64,000 nucleotides of DNA from JAIBAJ01 sp965284645 (GCA_965284645.1 OZ260106.1:1240001-1304000); one strand, 5' to 3'. Shown: positions 16,556 to 25,972, numbered from the stretch's first letter. Numbers and translations are program-made. Notes: generated from the letters alone by a model not told the origin.

Positions 16556-19429
16556 TTAAAAGGCAATTTTTAATCCTACATTGATACGACGGCCTTGAGC
16601 TACGAAAACGTTTGCGGATGCCGCATCAAAGTTAGTTCCATTTACGGCATCCGTAATAAAGTTTTGATTTAATAGGTTGATTATGCTTGCATTGGCCGTA
16701 AGCACTAGTTTCCAGACTTTAAAGGTATACCCAGCATGAAGCTCCATAAAGTAATAATCGGGCATTTTCCATGATTCTCGGCCTTCATTGTCAAATTTTA
16801 TTGAACCGTCATCATTCAATTCCCTCCTCAAGGTTAATGGGTCAAAGGTTGAATAATTGTTTCCAAAATAATTGAAACGGTATTTGATGTAAGCGCCTTT
16901 GAATGGCTCGTAACGTAAGGAGAAAGCGGCTTGTAGTTGGGCTGCATCGCCTGTGTGAATATTGTTTGTTATAGGGTAAATGGTTTGTTCAAGTTCCTCT
17001 GATCCTAACGTGTAAAGATATGCTACTCCATTTCCTTTGTAACGCCAATCAGCAATGGATGCTATTACCTCATATTGCAGTTTCTTTGTTAGATAACCAG
17101 TAGCATCAATTTCTATTCCTATACTTTGTGAGTTGATTCCTGTTAAAACATAATTGTAGCTATCCCCTGCAATATTTATTGTTGGCAAATTGGAAGGAGG
17201 TTTATTAGTCCAATACGTGTAGTATAAGTTTACATTTAAGGCATGTTTTTTAAGTTTTAGTCCATACCCTAATTCCACGGCACTTATCAGTTGTTGTTTT
17301 ACATCTGGAAAGGCCTGGTTTGAGGTGTTGGTATAAAATTGGGAGTACCTTGGAGCAATACTTAAAATACCCGCATTAATAAAGATACTATTATGTTCAT
17401 CTAGATTGTAATTACTACCCATTTTTAAGGTAAATCCTGGAAACCAACGCCAGTCCTGGGTATTGTAACGTGCCTCTTTTGAATCTATGGTATAATTATT
17501 TCCATTGTAAGTTAAGGTGTCGCCCCATCCTACAGCTTCTTCAATAGTTGTGTCGTTTAGTACAATATCCTTTTTTCTAAAATAATCAACTCGTTGATAG
17601 CCTGTTAAAGAATAGGAACCATTTACAAATACAGTGTAGTTTCCTCCTTTGTATTCACCTTGGGCAAATGCTCCAAACCACCTGATTTTGCCATCGTTGT
17701 AGTAATTTATTTTGTCTCCTTCTTTTTTCTTTCTAAAGGAAATATTCGGATCCCCAGGTCCCAATGGACGAGGTTCTAGATTGTTTTGATCTCCGATATA
17801 ATAGTCGCCTCCAAAAAGATTGGCAATTTCTTGGTAGTGTGTTCCTCGGTAACTGCGTAAATCCAATCCGCCCATGATGCTAAACCTTTTGATGGGATTG
17901 TAATTTAAGGTAGATAACAATCCATACCAGAAATGGTTATTTACGGAACGGCGAATTATCCAGTTTTTATTGCTATTTGTTAAAAGAGAGTCATAGCCAT
18001 TATTAATATAGTTTGAATTTTGCTGGTAGTTTGAAGTAAGGTCGTAAACCCCTGTTAATGAATCTCTAGTGAAGTTACTTGTACTAACAAATGCTTCTCC
18101 CCCTCTTCCGATAGATAAATAGGCCACATTGCTCCAAGAGAATTTTTCATTTGGTGTCCAGAAATGACTTAAGTTGAATTGGGGTTTATGGTAAATGTTT
18201 TGGCTAGGATTCAATTCATGCCTTATACCATTCTCATCTGTATAGAAACCCCATCCTGCATTGTACCTTGAACCGCGATCACCAATATTGGAATTGGAAT
18301 AGTTGGCAGCAGCATTGGTTGTTCCACTTGTATTAGGTGTATTGTCTAGAATACTGTCAATTGCCGATTCCGAAATGCCTAGTTCGCTAGCCAGTTTTGT
18401 ATTGTAAACGGCTATAGGTAGTCTAAAAGCACGTTGTCCATGGGTTTGTGGTGCACCACTTACCGAAAAGGTCAACATTTGGTTTTTAAATTCTTTTTGG
18501 ATTTTGAGGAAATAGCCCCAAGCCTCATAATCAACTTTATCTACCCAGCCTTTTCCTTGTCTGTAGCTCCCCGCAAAAGTGATACCCCAACCACCTTTTA
18601 ATCTTCCAGAATTGTAACCAAAAGAGGTTTTTGTATTGCTTATTTCTGGAAACCATTCACTGCTCGAACCAAACATCGGTGTCAAAACATTGTTGTTCCC
18701 AATTTCTTGACGGATATAGCCTCCTTTTTTGCTATCAATCCCTTTGGTCATAATATTGATAGTACCTCCAACACTAGGAATGGCTAGCTTCGAAGCTCCA
18801 AGTCCACGTTGCACTTGCATAGTCCTGGTAATTTCGCCAAGGTTATCCCAATTGCTCCAAAAGACCTGTCCGTTTTCCATATCATTTACGGGAACACCAT
18901 CTACCATTACAGCTACATTTCTTTGGTCAAAGCCACGGATATTAATTCGGCTATCACCCATACCGCCGCCTTGTTCGGTAGCATAAACCCCTGGAGTTGA
19001 ATTTAATACCATTGGCAAATCCCTAGAGGCTGATTCTTCTTGTATTCGAACACCGCTTACGTTGGTAAACGCAATTGGTGTTTCCCTTGCTCTTGCCACA
19101 TCCGCCACTACTTCCACCTCTTTTAATTGGGTTGTTTCCAATGAAACATCCAATAAATAAGGCTTGCCCTCCATTTTGATTTTCTGAACCTTCGGCGTAA
19201 AACCTACATAGGAAATATTGATTTCATATTCTCCATTCGACAACTCAATGGCATAATTGCCGTCGATATCCGTTGTGGTTCCTTTTCCTGGAGCATACGA
19301 AATAGTAGCACCTATCAAGGTTTCACCTGTAGAGGCATTTTTAATTGTACCTTTCAATACACCTTGTGCCCAGGCCAAACTGCTTAGGCAACAGAAGGCC
19401 AAAGCAAGGGTGATTTTTCTAAAATCCAT
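16556..19429 (-). CDS. TonB-dependent receptor with N-terminal carboxypeptidase-like domain
   Basis: A 957-residue outer-membrane receptor. Signal peptide ends at SSLAWAQ. A carboxypeptidase D regulatory-like domain follows (about 22-105, VLKGTIKNASTGETLIGATIS...). The plug runs about 120-235, with SVGGTINIMTKG, DGVPVNDMENGQVFW and NIRGFDQRNVAVMVDG. The rest is a 22-strand-type barrel ending RRINVGLKIAF, with C-terminal Phe. No SusD partner is adjacent, so it is not a classic SusCD pair. The substrate is not readable; siderophores, peptides or glycans are all possible. It lies between two T9SS cargo genes but has its own leader, 73 bp from the neighbour's stop and behind its terminator. Confidence 0.92.
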   Translation of the reverse strand: MDFRKITLALAFCCLSSLAWAQGVLKGTIKNASTGETLIGATISYAPGKGTTTDIDGNYAIELSNGEYEINISYVGFTPKVQKIKMEGKPYLLDVSLETTQLKEVEVVADVARARETPIAFTNVSGVRIQEESASRDLPMVLNSTPGVYATEQGGGMGDSRINIRGFDQRNVAVMVDGVPVNDMENGQVFWSNWDNLGEITRTMQVQRGLGASKLAIPSVGGTINIMTKGIDSKKGGYIRQEIGNNNVLTPMFGSSSEWFPEISNTKTSFGYNSGRLKGGWGITFAGSYRQGKGWVDKVDYEAWGYFLKIQKEFKNQMLTFSVSGAPQTHGQRAFRLPIAVYNTKLASELGISESAIDSILDNTPNTSGTTNAAANYSNSNIGDRGSRYNAGWGFYTDENGIRHELNPSQNIYHKPQFNLSHFWTPNEKFSWSNVAYLSIGRGGEAFVSTSNFTRDSLTGVYDLTSNYQQNSNYINNGYDSLLTNSNKNWIIRRSVNNHFWYGLLSTLNYNPIKRFSIMGGLDLRSYRGTHYQEIANLFGGDYYIGDQNNLEPRPLGPGDPNISFRKKKEGDKINYYNDGKIRWFGAFAQGEYKGGNYTVFVNGSYSLTGYQRVDYFRKKDIVLNDTTIEEAVGWGDTLTYNGNNYTIDSKEARYNTQDWRWFPGFTLKMGSNYNLDEHNSIFINAGILSIAPRYSQFYTNTSNQAFPDVKQQLISAVELGYGLKLKKHALNVNLYYTYWTNKPPSNLPTINIAGDSYNYVLTGINSQSIGIEIDATGYLTKKLQYEVIASIADWRYKGNGVAYLYTLGSEELEQTIYPITNNIHTGDAAQLQAAFSLRYEPFKGAYIKYRFNYFGNNYSTFDPLTLRRELNDDGSIKFDNEGRESWKMPDYYFMELHAGYTFKVWKLVLTANASIINLLNQNFITDAVNGTNFDAASANVFVAQGRRINVGLKIAF

Positions 19430-19453
19430 AGATTGGAAGTAAGTTCAGGTAAA

Positions 19454-19487
19454 AACAAAAAAGGCACCGGATTTTGTCCAGTGCCTT
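19454..19487 (-). terminator. Intrinsic terminator after the lamin-tail T9SS gene
   Basis: AAGGCAC and GTGCCTT pair (19461-19467 with 19481-19487). On the minus strand they are followed by a run of T. Lies 15 bp past the stop at 19503. Confidence 0.85.
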
Positions 19488-19502
19488 CAAAAAAAACTTA
19501 AT

Positions 19503-20405
19503 TTAATTTATCGATAATTTGCTGTATCCGATGGCATTTTTCTCCATGTAGGCTTTAACAATGTAAAGTCCTTCGGCTAAACCAGTTGTTGAAAAGCGCA
19601 TTCCTCCAACGGTAATATTATCATTGATAAATGAAGCAACCAATTTTCCAGAGCGGTCGATCAACTCAACACGACTAACTTTATTTTTAGTAGAAAGGGT
19701 TACCTCGCTGTTGTTAGATGGATTTGGAAAAACGGATACATATTGTTTGCTTACTTCACTGATTCCAGTGGCACAAACACAAGTGTGGGTTCCTAAACCA
19801 TCCCAAGTGTTTACCAATAGGGTATCGTATTCTGACAAAGGGTCAAAAAAATCAGGACTTGCTGAAATACCAGAAGTAACACTGGCTTTGCGGCGCATCG
19901 TATGGTCTTTTGTAATCCAAGCCCCTTGTGCATCCGTATAAGGGAATTCATTAGTCCAAGCGGTACCTGGATCTTCTCCGATTTTGCCGAATAAGTCAAC
20001 TAAGGTAGTACCAAACTCTAAAGCAATGGCATCATCACCATTCATGTAGGTTGGGGCTGGGTAAGCACCATCTAATTGGTCTGCTAAAGCTTGTAAAGCT
20101 GGACTGCAAGCTGGAGAGCTTGGTGTGCCAGAAGTTTGTCCATTTGCTATAACCCATACATCATTTGGAGCTATTGTTCCTGACAAAGCTAATTCACCAC
20201 CAGCAGAAAAGGAAGTACTTCCGTTGCTATAACGTCTTACGAAATAACCTGAAAGACTGATAGGTTGAGTAGTTGGATTGTAAATTTCAAGGGCTTTGTC
20301 GTTTCCGTCTCCATCAATATACTCAGAAATAAAAAGTTGGGTACATTGGGCAGAAGCCAAACTAGCAAGGGATGCAGCAAATAAGGTGGTAAAAAGTTTC
20401 TTCAT
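19503..20405 (-). CDS. Lamin-tail domain protein with T9SS sorting domain
   Basis: A 300-residue secreted protein. Signal peptide: MKKLFTTLFAASLASLASAQ. The lamin-tail (LTD) domain, about 22-165, opens LFISEYIDGDGNDKALEIYN with PISLSGYFVRRY and IAPNDVWVIANG. The C-terminal T9SS type A sorting domain (about 220-300) has VFPNPSNNSEVTL and GLYIVKAYMEKN...SKLSI. The LTD resembles those of secreted nucleases and adhesins, and here no catalytic domain follows it. Export by the PorV-dependent T9SS is expected. It has its own terminator. Confidence 0.85.
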   Translation of the reverse strand: MKKLFTTLFAASLASLASAQCTQLFISEYIDGDGNDKALEIYNPTTQPISLSGYFVRRYSNGSTSFSAGGELALSGTIAPNDVWVIANGQTSGTPSSPACSPALQALADQLDGAYPAPTYMNGDDAIALEFGTTLVDLFGKIGEDPGTAWTNEFPYTDAQGAWITKDHTMRRKASVTSGISASPDFFDPLSEYDTLLVNTWDGLGTHTCVCATGISEVSKQYVSVFPNPSNNSEVTLSTKNKVSRVELIDRSGKLVASFINDNITVGGMRFSTTGLAEGLYIVKAYMEKNAIGYSKLSIN

Positions 20406-20510
20406 TGATTATGAATTGAGCCGACAAAAATAAGGCATAGATGTGAAAGGTTTTTAGGAATTTATCCACCAATAGGATAATTTAAATCACACTTTACAAT
20501 TTGGAAATAA

Positions 20511-20537
20511 AAAAGCCCCGATAAAATCGAGGCTTTT
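20511..20537 (-). terminator. Intrinsic terminator of tRNA-Cys
   Basis: AAAAGCCcCGAT pairs with ATCGaGGCTTTT around three A. It follows the tRNA 3' end directly on the minus strand. Confidence 0.85.
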
Positions 20538-20540
20538 TGA

Positions 20541-20610
20541 GGTCGCGAGCGGATTTGAACCGCTGTACGAAGTTTTGCAGACTTCTGCCTAGCCGCTCGG
20601 CCACGCGACC
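20541..20610 (-). tRNA. tRNA-Cys (anticodon GCA)
   Basis: On the minus strand the acceptor GGTCGCG pairs with CGCGACC. The anticodon stem GAAGT/ACTTC has loop CTGCAAA, anticodon GCA. The T arm is AGCGGTTCAAATCCGCT. The base after the acceptor is T (U73), the usual tRNA-Cys identity base. CCA is not encoded. Confidence 0.95.
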
Positions 20611-20647
20611 TTGTGTCGTAAGCGGGGGCAAAAGTAAACGCTTTTTC

Positions 20648-21742
20648 TTATTTTGAAACAGAAATTTTACTGTTTAGCAAATTCTTGCCATTTTCTCCTT
20701 TCACTTGCAGTAAATAAAGCCCATTGTTTAGGTCGTTTGTGGGGATTTCATTTTTACCTACAAGCAAGGATACCTCGCGAATTACTTGGCCATTTAGGTT
20801 CAATAAATAAGCTGTTGCTGCTTTGTTGCCATTAAATTCTACATTAACAAAATCACTGGCTGGATTTGGGTAAACCAATACTGAAGCCAGGTTGCTTAAA
20901 TCGCCAATGCTCTCTGGATTTACTAGTGAACGTGCAGATGTAATTTCTCCTGTGCCTTTGTCGGTAATAACACGAACCATCGTGTAACCATACGATTTTT
21001 CTAAGAAATCATAGGTAACTGTTGAATCAACCAATGGATTGGCAATGTTTTGTCCAAATTGTTGAAAATTAGCTAAAGCCCAATTTTGAGGACCAAACAA
21101 TCCGCCTTTAATGAAAATGCTATCGGTAGTCCAATCGGTACTGTTATTCCTTAAAACTTCAAAACTGCCTAATGGACCAGTTAGGGTTCCAAAAGCATCA
21201 ATTATGGCTTCAGTTCGGCCACGGTGAACGATCATGGCGGAATCTACAAAGGAAGCAAATTGGCCTGTCAGCTTAAAGGCTTTCTTGAAATAATTGTTGT
21301 CAGAGAAGGTTGTTCCATAAGTCGAAGGCAGTTTCACCAAGGTTTGAGGATCTGTAAATGGAATTTGTAAAACAAAACCTAAGCCTTGAAAATCGCCAGA
21401 AAAACCTACTATTTCAACTTCTGAATTGTTAACAGAGGCAAAAGCAAATCCTCCCAATTGGGTAAATGCCATATCCGCCGTTGGGAATTGATCGCCATTT
21501 GGCACAGTGGTTGGGTTCAAAAAAGCCAAACTGTCTAAGCGATGTTGGTTCAAAGTGGTAAAGTTCCAAGATTGACTGGAACCATTGGCTGATCCTAAAC
21601 CCAAAGATTGAGAAGGTAAGGTGTCTGTAGCTTCAAAATACAAATCGCCAATGGCTGGAAAATCAGTTTGTTCGATAGTAATTTGGGCCGAAACCAACGC
21701 TGGAACACAAAGTGCAAATAACGAGGGTAAAAGTTTTTTCAT
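20648..21742 (-). CDS. Secreted T9SS-sorted protein of unknown function
   Basis: A 364-residue protein with signal peptide MKKLLPSLFALCVPALVSAQ and a C-terminal T9SS type A sorting domain (about 285-364: VLVYPNPASDFVNVEFNGNK...NDLNNGLYLLQVKGENG). The middle 250 residues have no motif I recognise. They look beta-rich with a Trp-Asn-Phe (SWNFTTL) repeat-like start, similar in layout to other Bacteroidota surface proteins that open ITIEQTDFP. The stop lies 38 bp before tRNA-Cys on the same strand. Function unknown; surface location is confidently inferred. Confidence 0.82.
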   Translation of the reverse strand: MKKLLPSLFALCVPALVSAQITIEQTDFPAIGDLYFEATDTLPSQSLGLGSANGSSQSWNFTTLNQHRLDSLAFLNPTTVPNGDQFPTADMAFTQLGGFAFASVNNSEVEIVGFSGDFQGLGFVLQIPFTDPQTLVKLPSTYGTTFSDNNYFKKAFKLTGQFASFVDSAMIVHRGRTEAIIDAFGTLTGPLGSFEVLRNNSTDWTTDSIFIKGGLFGPQNWALANFQQFGQNIANPLVDSTVTYDFLEKSYGYTMVRVITDKGTGEITSARSLVNPESIGDLSNLASVLVYPNPASDFVNVEFNGNKAATAYLLNLNGQVIREVSLLVGKNEIPTNDLNNGLYLLQVKGENGKNLLNSKISVSK

Positions 21743-21825
21743 GTGGTGGTTAAAATTTTGGCGAAGCTAAGGAAATTATATGGTTTTTGAATAGGTTTAT
21801 CGAGAAAAATCGGAATGAACTTTCC

Positions 21826-21865
21826 AAAAAAAAGAAAGCCGGAAATCACTTGCGCAATTCCCGGC
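21826..21865 (-). terminator. Intrinsic terminator after the lipoprotein gene
   Basis: GCCGG-AAT pairs with ATT-CCGGC around TTGCGCAAGTG. On the minus strand it is followed by TTTCTTTTTTTT. Lies 25 bp past the stop at 21890. Confidence 0.85.
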
Positions 21866-21889
21866 GAGGTTATGGTGGAAAGAAATCGA

Positions 21890-22705
21890 TTAGTGTAGTT
21901 GAATGGTGTAGTCGTTTCCGTTGATGGTTACGGTGGCTTCATCGTCACAATCACCAGTACCAAAATCAATTAAACGTTCTGGTTTGCCAGATGGAGTCAA
22001 ACGCAATTGCCCGCTTACAAACTGATGACAAGAAACTTTTCTGGTCAAAGCGGTGATTGTTTCGGCAGTGAAGGTTGTTCCATTGGCTCTGGTGCCTGAT
22101 GCAGTTCCTGTAACTTCGTAAACATCGTCCGTGCGAATGTCGGTATCGTAGCCTTCTACCCATTCTCTGGTTTTGTCGCATGTCCAAAGAATAACGGTTC
22201 CATCTGTTTTGGTTACAGTTCCATCCACTACAACATGGAAAACCAAGTTGCCATCGGAATTGAAACCTTCATTATCTATGGTTCTGGTACCTTCTACATG
22301 GTTATCGTTTACATAGTAATCTTCAAAGCCTATTACAATATGTGCCCCAACTTCCCTGTATTTGCCAGTATAACTTACAAGTACTTTTCCTCTTCTTACT
22401 CTTCCATCTGAACAGGTGCAATTGCTTGTACCAAAATCAATGGTGATGGTTTTGGGATCTGTAGTGGTATCCCTGGTTACAGTTGCACAGGTTGAAAGCA
22501 AAGAAGCATCTTCTTCCAATTTCAATTCTAATGTTCCGCCTTTTCCTACCTGATCGGCCATATCGTTGGCATCGTCAAAACTGGATTCGGCTAATGAATT
22601 GTCCTGGGCAGAATTGGTGTCGCTGTCTCTATCCCTGCGACAAGAGATCATGGTAACGGAAACTATTCCCGCTAAAACCAAAGTGCTTTTAATTATGTTT
22701 TTCAT
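21890..22705 (-). CDS. Lipoprotein of unknown function
   Basis: A 271-residue protein with a type II signal peptide ending VTMISC|RRDRD, so a lipid-anchored Cys near residue 22. Mature region: an acidic linker (SSFDDANDMADQ), then two similar beta-rich halves. These carry ITIDFGTSNCTCSDGRVRRGKVLVSYTGKY and ...VSCHQFVSGQLRLTPSGKPERLIDFGTGDCDDEATVTING. The repeated IDFGT-x-(N/D)-C pattern with paired cysteines suggests an internal duplication of a small domain. It has its own terminator and is divergent from the FAD oxidoreductase. Function unknown. Confidence 0.8.
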   Translation of the reverse strand: MKNIIKSTLVLAGIVSVTMISCRRDRDSDTNSAQDNSLAESSFDDANDMADQVGKGGTLELKLEEDASLLSTCATVTRDTTTDPKTITIDFGTSNCTCSDGRVRRGKVLVSYTGKYREVGAHIVIGFEDYYVNDNHVEGTRTIDNEGFNSDGNLVFHVVVDGTVTKTDGTVILWTCDKTREWVEGYDTDIRTDDVYEVTGTASGTRANGTTFTAETITALTRKVSCHQFVSGQLRLTPSGKPERLIDFGTGDCDDEATVTINGNDYTIQLH

Positions 22706-22776
22706 CTTAAATTGATTTGCAAATTTGACGCTTTGAACAAAGGTGTGTAAAAAGGTTTAACCAAGCCATACGATTT

Positions 22777-23964
22777 TTGAAAAAAAGTATAAAATATGAT
22801 GTGGTTGTACTCGGCTGTGGAGTGTCGGGACTAGCCACCGCTGTGGTTTTAGCGAAGAATGGATGGAAAGTTGCCTTGGTAGAAAAGGGTGAAAACCCTG
22901 GAGGAAAGGCTACCAATGCTTTTGTTGGTACCCTGTGCGGCCTCTATTTTCGAAGTGAAAAGCCCCAATTCGACTATTGCTCGGAAGGTTTTATGAAAGA
23001 ATTCGCTTCCAAGGTCCAATCCCTAAGCCAATTGGAACCTGTGTTCCAGAAGGATGGTCTACAATTTTTACCTTACCATCAAAAGGCCTTGGAGTCGGTT
23101 TTTCAGCATTTCCTTGAACACCACCAAATACCTATACATTATAATAGTGAAGTTATTGGTGTCGAATTTGAAAAAGAGCGTATCCAACAAATTCAGGTTG
23201 CCAATCCTTATGGAAAAAGCTGGCTTGAGGCCAAAGCCTTCGTTGATGCAAGCGGAACAGCAGATTTGGCTGCCTTGCTCCATTCACCTATAATAGAGGA
23301 AGCAGTGTTCCAACAAGCTCATCTAACTGTTGCTTTTTCCTTTCAACACAAAGCATCCGACCCAACATTGGAATTTATATTTGCCCTTGCAAAAGCCAAA
23401 CAACAGGGGATACTCCAAAGCGCCTTAGGCTTGGCCTCGGTGGTGCCCGGACAACTTACCACCGAAAAGATTTATGTAAAAATTCCCATTTTAACGCCAA
23501 TAAAGGTTGGACCATTGGATTTGGAAGGGCTGAAAAAGGAAGGTATGCACCATGCCGAAAGCATCCAAGCGGTATTGCAAGAATTCGGACCAATGTTCAA
23601 ACATACCAAAATAGTAGAGGTTGCCAAGGAAGTTGGGGTGAGAACCCAAGCCCGACATGTGGGGAAGTCGATTTTGACGGCCACCGATGTAAGCTCGGCC
23701 AAGAAGGAAGAATTTGCACTTACCAAAGGGACCTGGCCTATAGAATATTGGGAGATTGCGAAACCAGTGCAAATGGAATACCTTGCCTTTGGAGATTATT
23801 ATTCAATTCCTGATTCTGCCCTAATTTCGGCGTCATACAACAATCTTTTTTTTGCCGGAAGGAATATTTCAGCCGATGCCAAAGCTATTGCGAGTGCTCG
23901 TGTAATGGGAACATGTTTGCAAATGGGTGAACAAGTAGCTGGCATCATCAACAGGGGTTTTTGA
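22777..23964 (+). CDS. FAD-dependent oxidoreductase (FAD_oxidored type)
   Basis: A 395-residue flavoprotein. An N-terminal dinucleotide-binding fold is visible: VVVLGCGVSGLATAVVLAKNG at about residues 9-29 (G-x-G-x2-G) and VALVEKGENPGGKATNAFVGTLCG, the GG-x-T...CG layout of the FAD_oxidored family. The C-terminal FAD segment is LFFAGRNISADAKAIASARVMGTC. The substrate is unknown; relatives include thiazole-synthesis-like and GidA/MnmG-like flavoproteins. The start is a TTG at 22777; no ATG lies near, and the frame upstream closes soon. Divergent from the lipoprotein gene, with 71 bp between. Followed by repeat copy C. Confidence 0.85.
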   Translation: MKKSIKYDVVVLGCGVSGLATAVVLAKNGWKVALVEKGENPGGKATNAFVGTLCGLYFRSEKPQFDYCSEGFMKEFASKVQSLSQLEPVFQKDGLQFLPYHQKALESVFQHFLEHHQIPIHYNSEVIGVEFEKERIQQIQVANPYGKSWLEAKAFVDASGTADLAALLHSPIIEEAVFQQAHLTVAFSFQHKASDPTLEFIFALAKAKQQGILQSALGLASVVPGQLTTEKIYVKIPILTPIKVGPLDLEGLKKEGMHHAESIQAVLQEFGPMFKHTKIVEVAKEVGVRTQARHVGKSILTATDVSSAKKEEFALTKGTWPIEYWEIAKPVQMEYLAFGDYYSIPDSALISASYNNLFFAGRNISADAKAIASARVMGTCLQMGEQVAGIINRGF

Positions 23965-24013
23965 CCTTTTTTTGTTCCAGACAAAACACGAATGCCAAGA
24001 ATTAGCAGGATCT

Positions 24014-24170
24014 CCGGGCAGGGATAGAAACGGAAAGCCCATAGGGATGCGGAGGAACGAAGCAGACCGAGGACTTGCAGTGAATAGCCCGGCCTTTTCG
24101 CTTAGCACACAACCTAAGTCATTCGGTACAATGCTCATTAGCGAAAAGGGCCCGCCAAATAAAGAAAAGA
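24014..24170 (-). repeat. Structured dispersed repeat (SDR), copy C
   Basis: Read on the minus strand it starts TTTGGCGGGCCC, with main stem CCTTTTCGCT/AGCGAAAAGG (arms at 24140-24149 and 24093-24102). It then runs through GGGCTATTCACTGCAAGTCC to CTATCCCTGCCCGG. It fills most of the gap between the FAD oxidoreductase and fabD. Confidence 0.85.
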
Positions 24171-24200
24171 ACGAATTTCTAAACCCAATTTAACCACAGA

Positions 24201-24233
24201 TTTGTACATTAATTAAATATCCTTCTAATTTCG
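24201..24233 (+). promoter_or_regulatory. fabD promoter
   Basis: TTTG at 24201-24204, then 21 bp, then TAATTTCG at 24226-24233, close to the Bacteroidota -33 TTTG / -7 TAnnTTTG pattern. The first T of the -7 element is 14 bp from the fabD ATG, so the leader is nearly absent. Confidence 0.6.
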
Positions 24234-24239
24234 TCCCCG

Positions 24240-25136
24240 ATGAAAGCATACCTTTTTCCAGGTCAAGGCTCCCAGTTTCCGGGGATGGCCAAAAACCATT
24301 TTAACCAAAGCTCTATTGCCCAAAATATCATGCTACAAGCCAATGAAATCCTTGGTTTTAGTCTTACGGATATTATGTTTGACGGCAGTGAGGAGGATTT
24401 GAAACAGACCAAAGTTACCCAACCGGCTATTTTTCTGCATTCGGTTGTAGTGGCTCGATTGCTAGGCGAATCGTTTAAACCGGATATGGTTGCGGGGCAC
24501 TCACTTGGTGAATTTTCGGCTTTGGTTGCCAACCAGGTATTGACTTTTGAAGATGCACTTGTGCTGGTGTCGAAAAGGGCTTTGGCCATGCAGAAGGCTT
24601 GTGAACTGAAACCTTCGACCATGGCAGCGATTATTGGGATGGAAGATGAAGTGGTTGAACGTATTTGTAAGGAGATAAATTCGGAAGTGGTGGTGCCGGC
24701 TAATTATAATACGCCCGGACAGTTGGTAATCAGTGGCAGTGTGGAAGGGGTGAACTTGGCAGTGGAAAACTTAAAGGCTGCAGGTGCTAAATTGACAGTT
24801 TTATTGAACGTTGGTGGTGCTTTTCATTCGCCTTTGATGGAACCGGCTCGACAAGAGTTGGAGGCGGCCATCCAAAACACCAAATTCCATCCACCAATTT
24901 GCCCAATTTATCAAAATGTAAATGCTCGTCCGGAAACTGATCCTGCAATAATTCAGCAGAATTTGGTAGCCCAATTAACGGCTCCCGTGCGTTGGACTCA
25001 AACCATACAACAAATGGTGGCCGATGGTGCCAAAACGTTCGTAGAAACAGGCCCTGGAACTGTTTTGCAGAAAATGGTGAAGAAAATTGAGCGCTCTGCT
25101 GAAGCTTTATCGGCCGAAGCTAGTTTGGTGCAGTAA
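24240..25136 (+). CDS. fabD: Malonyl-CoA:ACP transacylase
   Basis: A 298-residue enzyme that moves malonyl from CoA to acyl carrier protein in fatty acid synthesis. FPGQGSQFPGM opens the protein. The nucleophile motif is VAGHSLGEFSALVA (Ser88), preceded by the QPAIFLHS segment. The second catalytic residue is the His of NVGGAFHSPLMEPA, and the late PVRWTQTIQQMVADGAKTFVETGPGTVLQKM block is typical. Length is usual. It stands alone rather than in a fab cluster and is convergent with pyrF, with 11 bp between stops. Confidence 0.96.
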   Translation: MKAYLFPGQGSQFPGMAKNHFNQSSIAQNIMLQANEILGFSLTDIMFDGSEEDLKQTKVTQPAIFLHSVVVARLLGESFKPDMVAGHSLGEFSALVANQVLTFEDALVLVSKRALAMQKACELKPSTMAAIIGMEDEVVERICKEINSEVVVPANYNTPGQLVISGSVEGVNLAVENLKAAGAKLTVLLNVGGAFHSPLMEPARQELEAAIQNTKFHPPICPIYQNVNARPETDPAIIQQNLVAQLTAPVRWTQTIQQMVADGAKTFVETGPGTVLQKMVKKIERSAEALSAEASLVQ

Positions 25137-25147
25137 TGAATTGGGCT

Positions 25148-25969
25148 TTACAGCAGTCCTTTTTCACCAAGAATTTTCGCCATATCCGCTTGTAGTTTTT
25201 GGGCTTCGAGTCTTGCCTTTTCAGCGAAATCTGCTCCCTTGGATGCATAAAGAATGGAGCGGGAAGCATTGATTAACAAACCTATATCCGAATTAAGGCC
25301 AAATTCGCATACCTGTTCCAGACTACCACCTTGGGCACCAACCCCCGGTACAAGTAAGAAATGGTTTGGAACGATTTTACGCACTTGGATAAACTGTTCG
25401 GGACGGGTAGCGCCAACTACATACATCATTGAGCCATCGTTTCCCCAGGTCTGGGAGGTTTCAAGTACATGCTCGAACACTTTTTTGCCGGAAATGGTTT
25501 CGAGCAATTCAAAATCATCAGCACCGGTATTGGAAGTTAGGGCAAGCACAATGGCCCATTTCCCGGGAAAATTCAGGAAAGGCTTGATGCTGTCGCTTCC
25601 CATGTAAGGAGAAAGGGTGATGGAATCGCAACCCAAGTTTTCGAAAAAAGCTTTGGCATAACGTTCGGAGGTGTTTCCGATGTCGCCCCGTTTGGCATCG
25701 GCAATAATAAAATGCGAAGGGCCAATGTATTCCACTATTTTTCGGAAACTTTCCCAGCCCGCTTCACCATACGACTCAAAAAAGGCCAAGTTGGGCTTGT
25801 AGGCCACACACACATCGGAGGTGGAATCTACAATGGCTTTGTTGAATTCAAAGAGGGGATCCTTGGTTTTTAGAAAATGTGTGGGAATTTTTTCAAGGTC
25901 GGTGTCCAATCCGATACAAAGGAAGGAGCGTTTTGCCTTAATTTGTGCTATTAATTCTTGACGGGTCAT
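25148..25969 (-). CDS. pyrF: Orotidine 5'-phosphate decarboxylase (type 2)
   Basis: A 273-residue OMP decarboxylase, the last step of UMP synthesis. The catalytic tetrad region IIADAKRGDIGNT has D91, K93 and D96. SFLCIGLDTDLEKIP opens the barrel, and LLVPGVGAQGGS is the phosphate-binding loop. The length and the GVGAQG motif fit the longer subfamily 2 form found in actinobacteria, Myxococcus and Bacteroidota. Its ATG lies only 3 bp from the ATG of the divergent phosphodiesterase gene. Confidence 0.95.
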   Translation of the reverse strand: MTRQELIAQIKAKRSFLCIGLDTDLEKIPTHFLKTKDPLFEFNKAIVDSTSDVCVAYKPNLAFFESYGEAGWESFRKIVEYIGPSHFIIADAKRGDIGNTSERYAKAFFENLGCDSITLSPYMGSDSIKPFLNFPGKWAIVLALTSNTGADDFELLETISGKKVFEHVLETSQTWGNDGSMMYVVGATRPEQFIQVRKIVPNHFLLVPGVGAQGGSLEQVCEFGLNSDIGLLINASRSILYASKGADFAEKARLEAQKLQADMAKILGEKGLL

Positions 25970-25972
25970 CGG

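Noticed and set aside
16556..19429. A SusC/SusD polysaccharide-utilisation locus
   Set aside because: The TonB-dependent receptor has no SusD neighbour and no glycoside hydrolase genes nearby.
23868..24193. Possible small genes in the repeat after the FAD oxidoreductase
   Set aside because: Frames lie within the SDR copy C and overlap the confident upstream gene.
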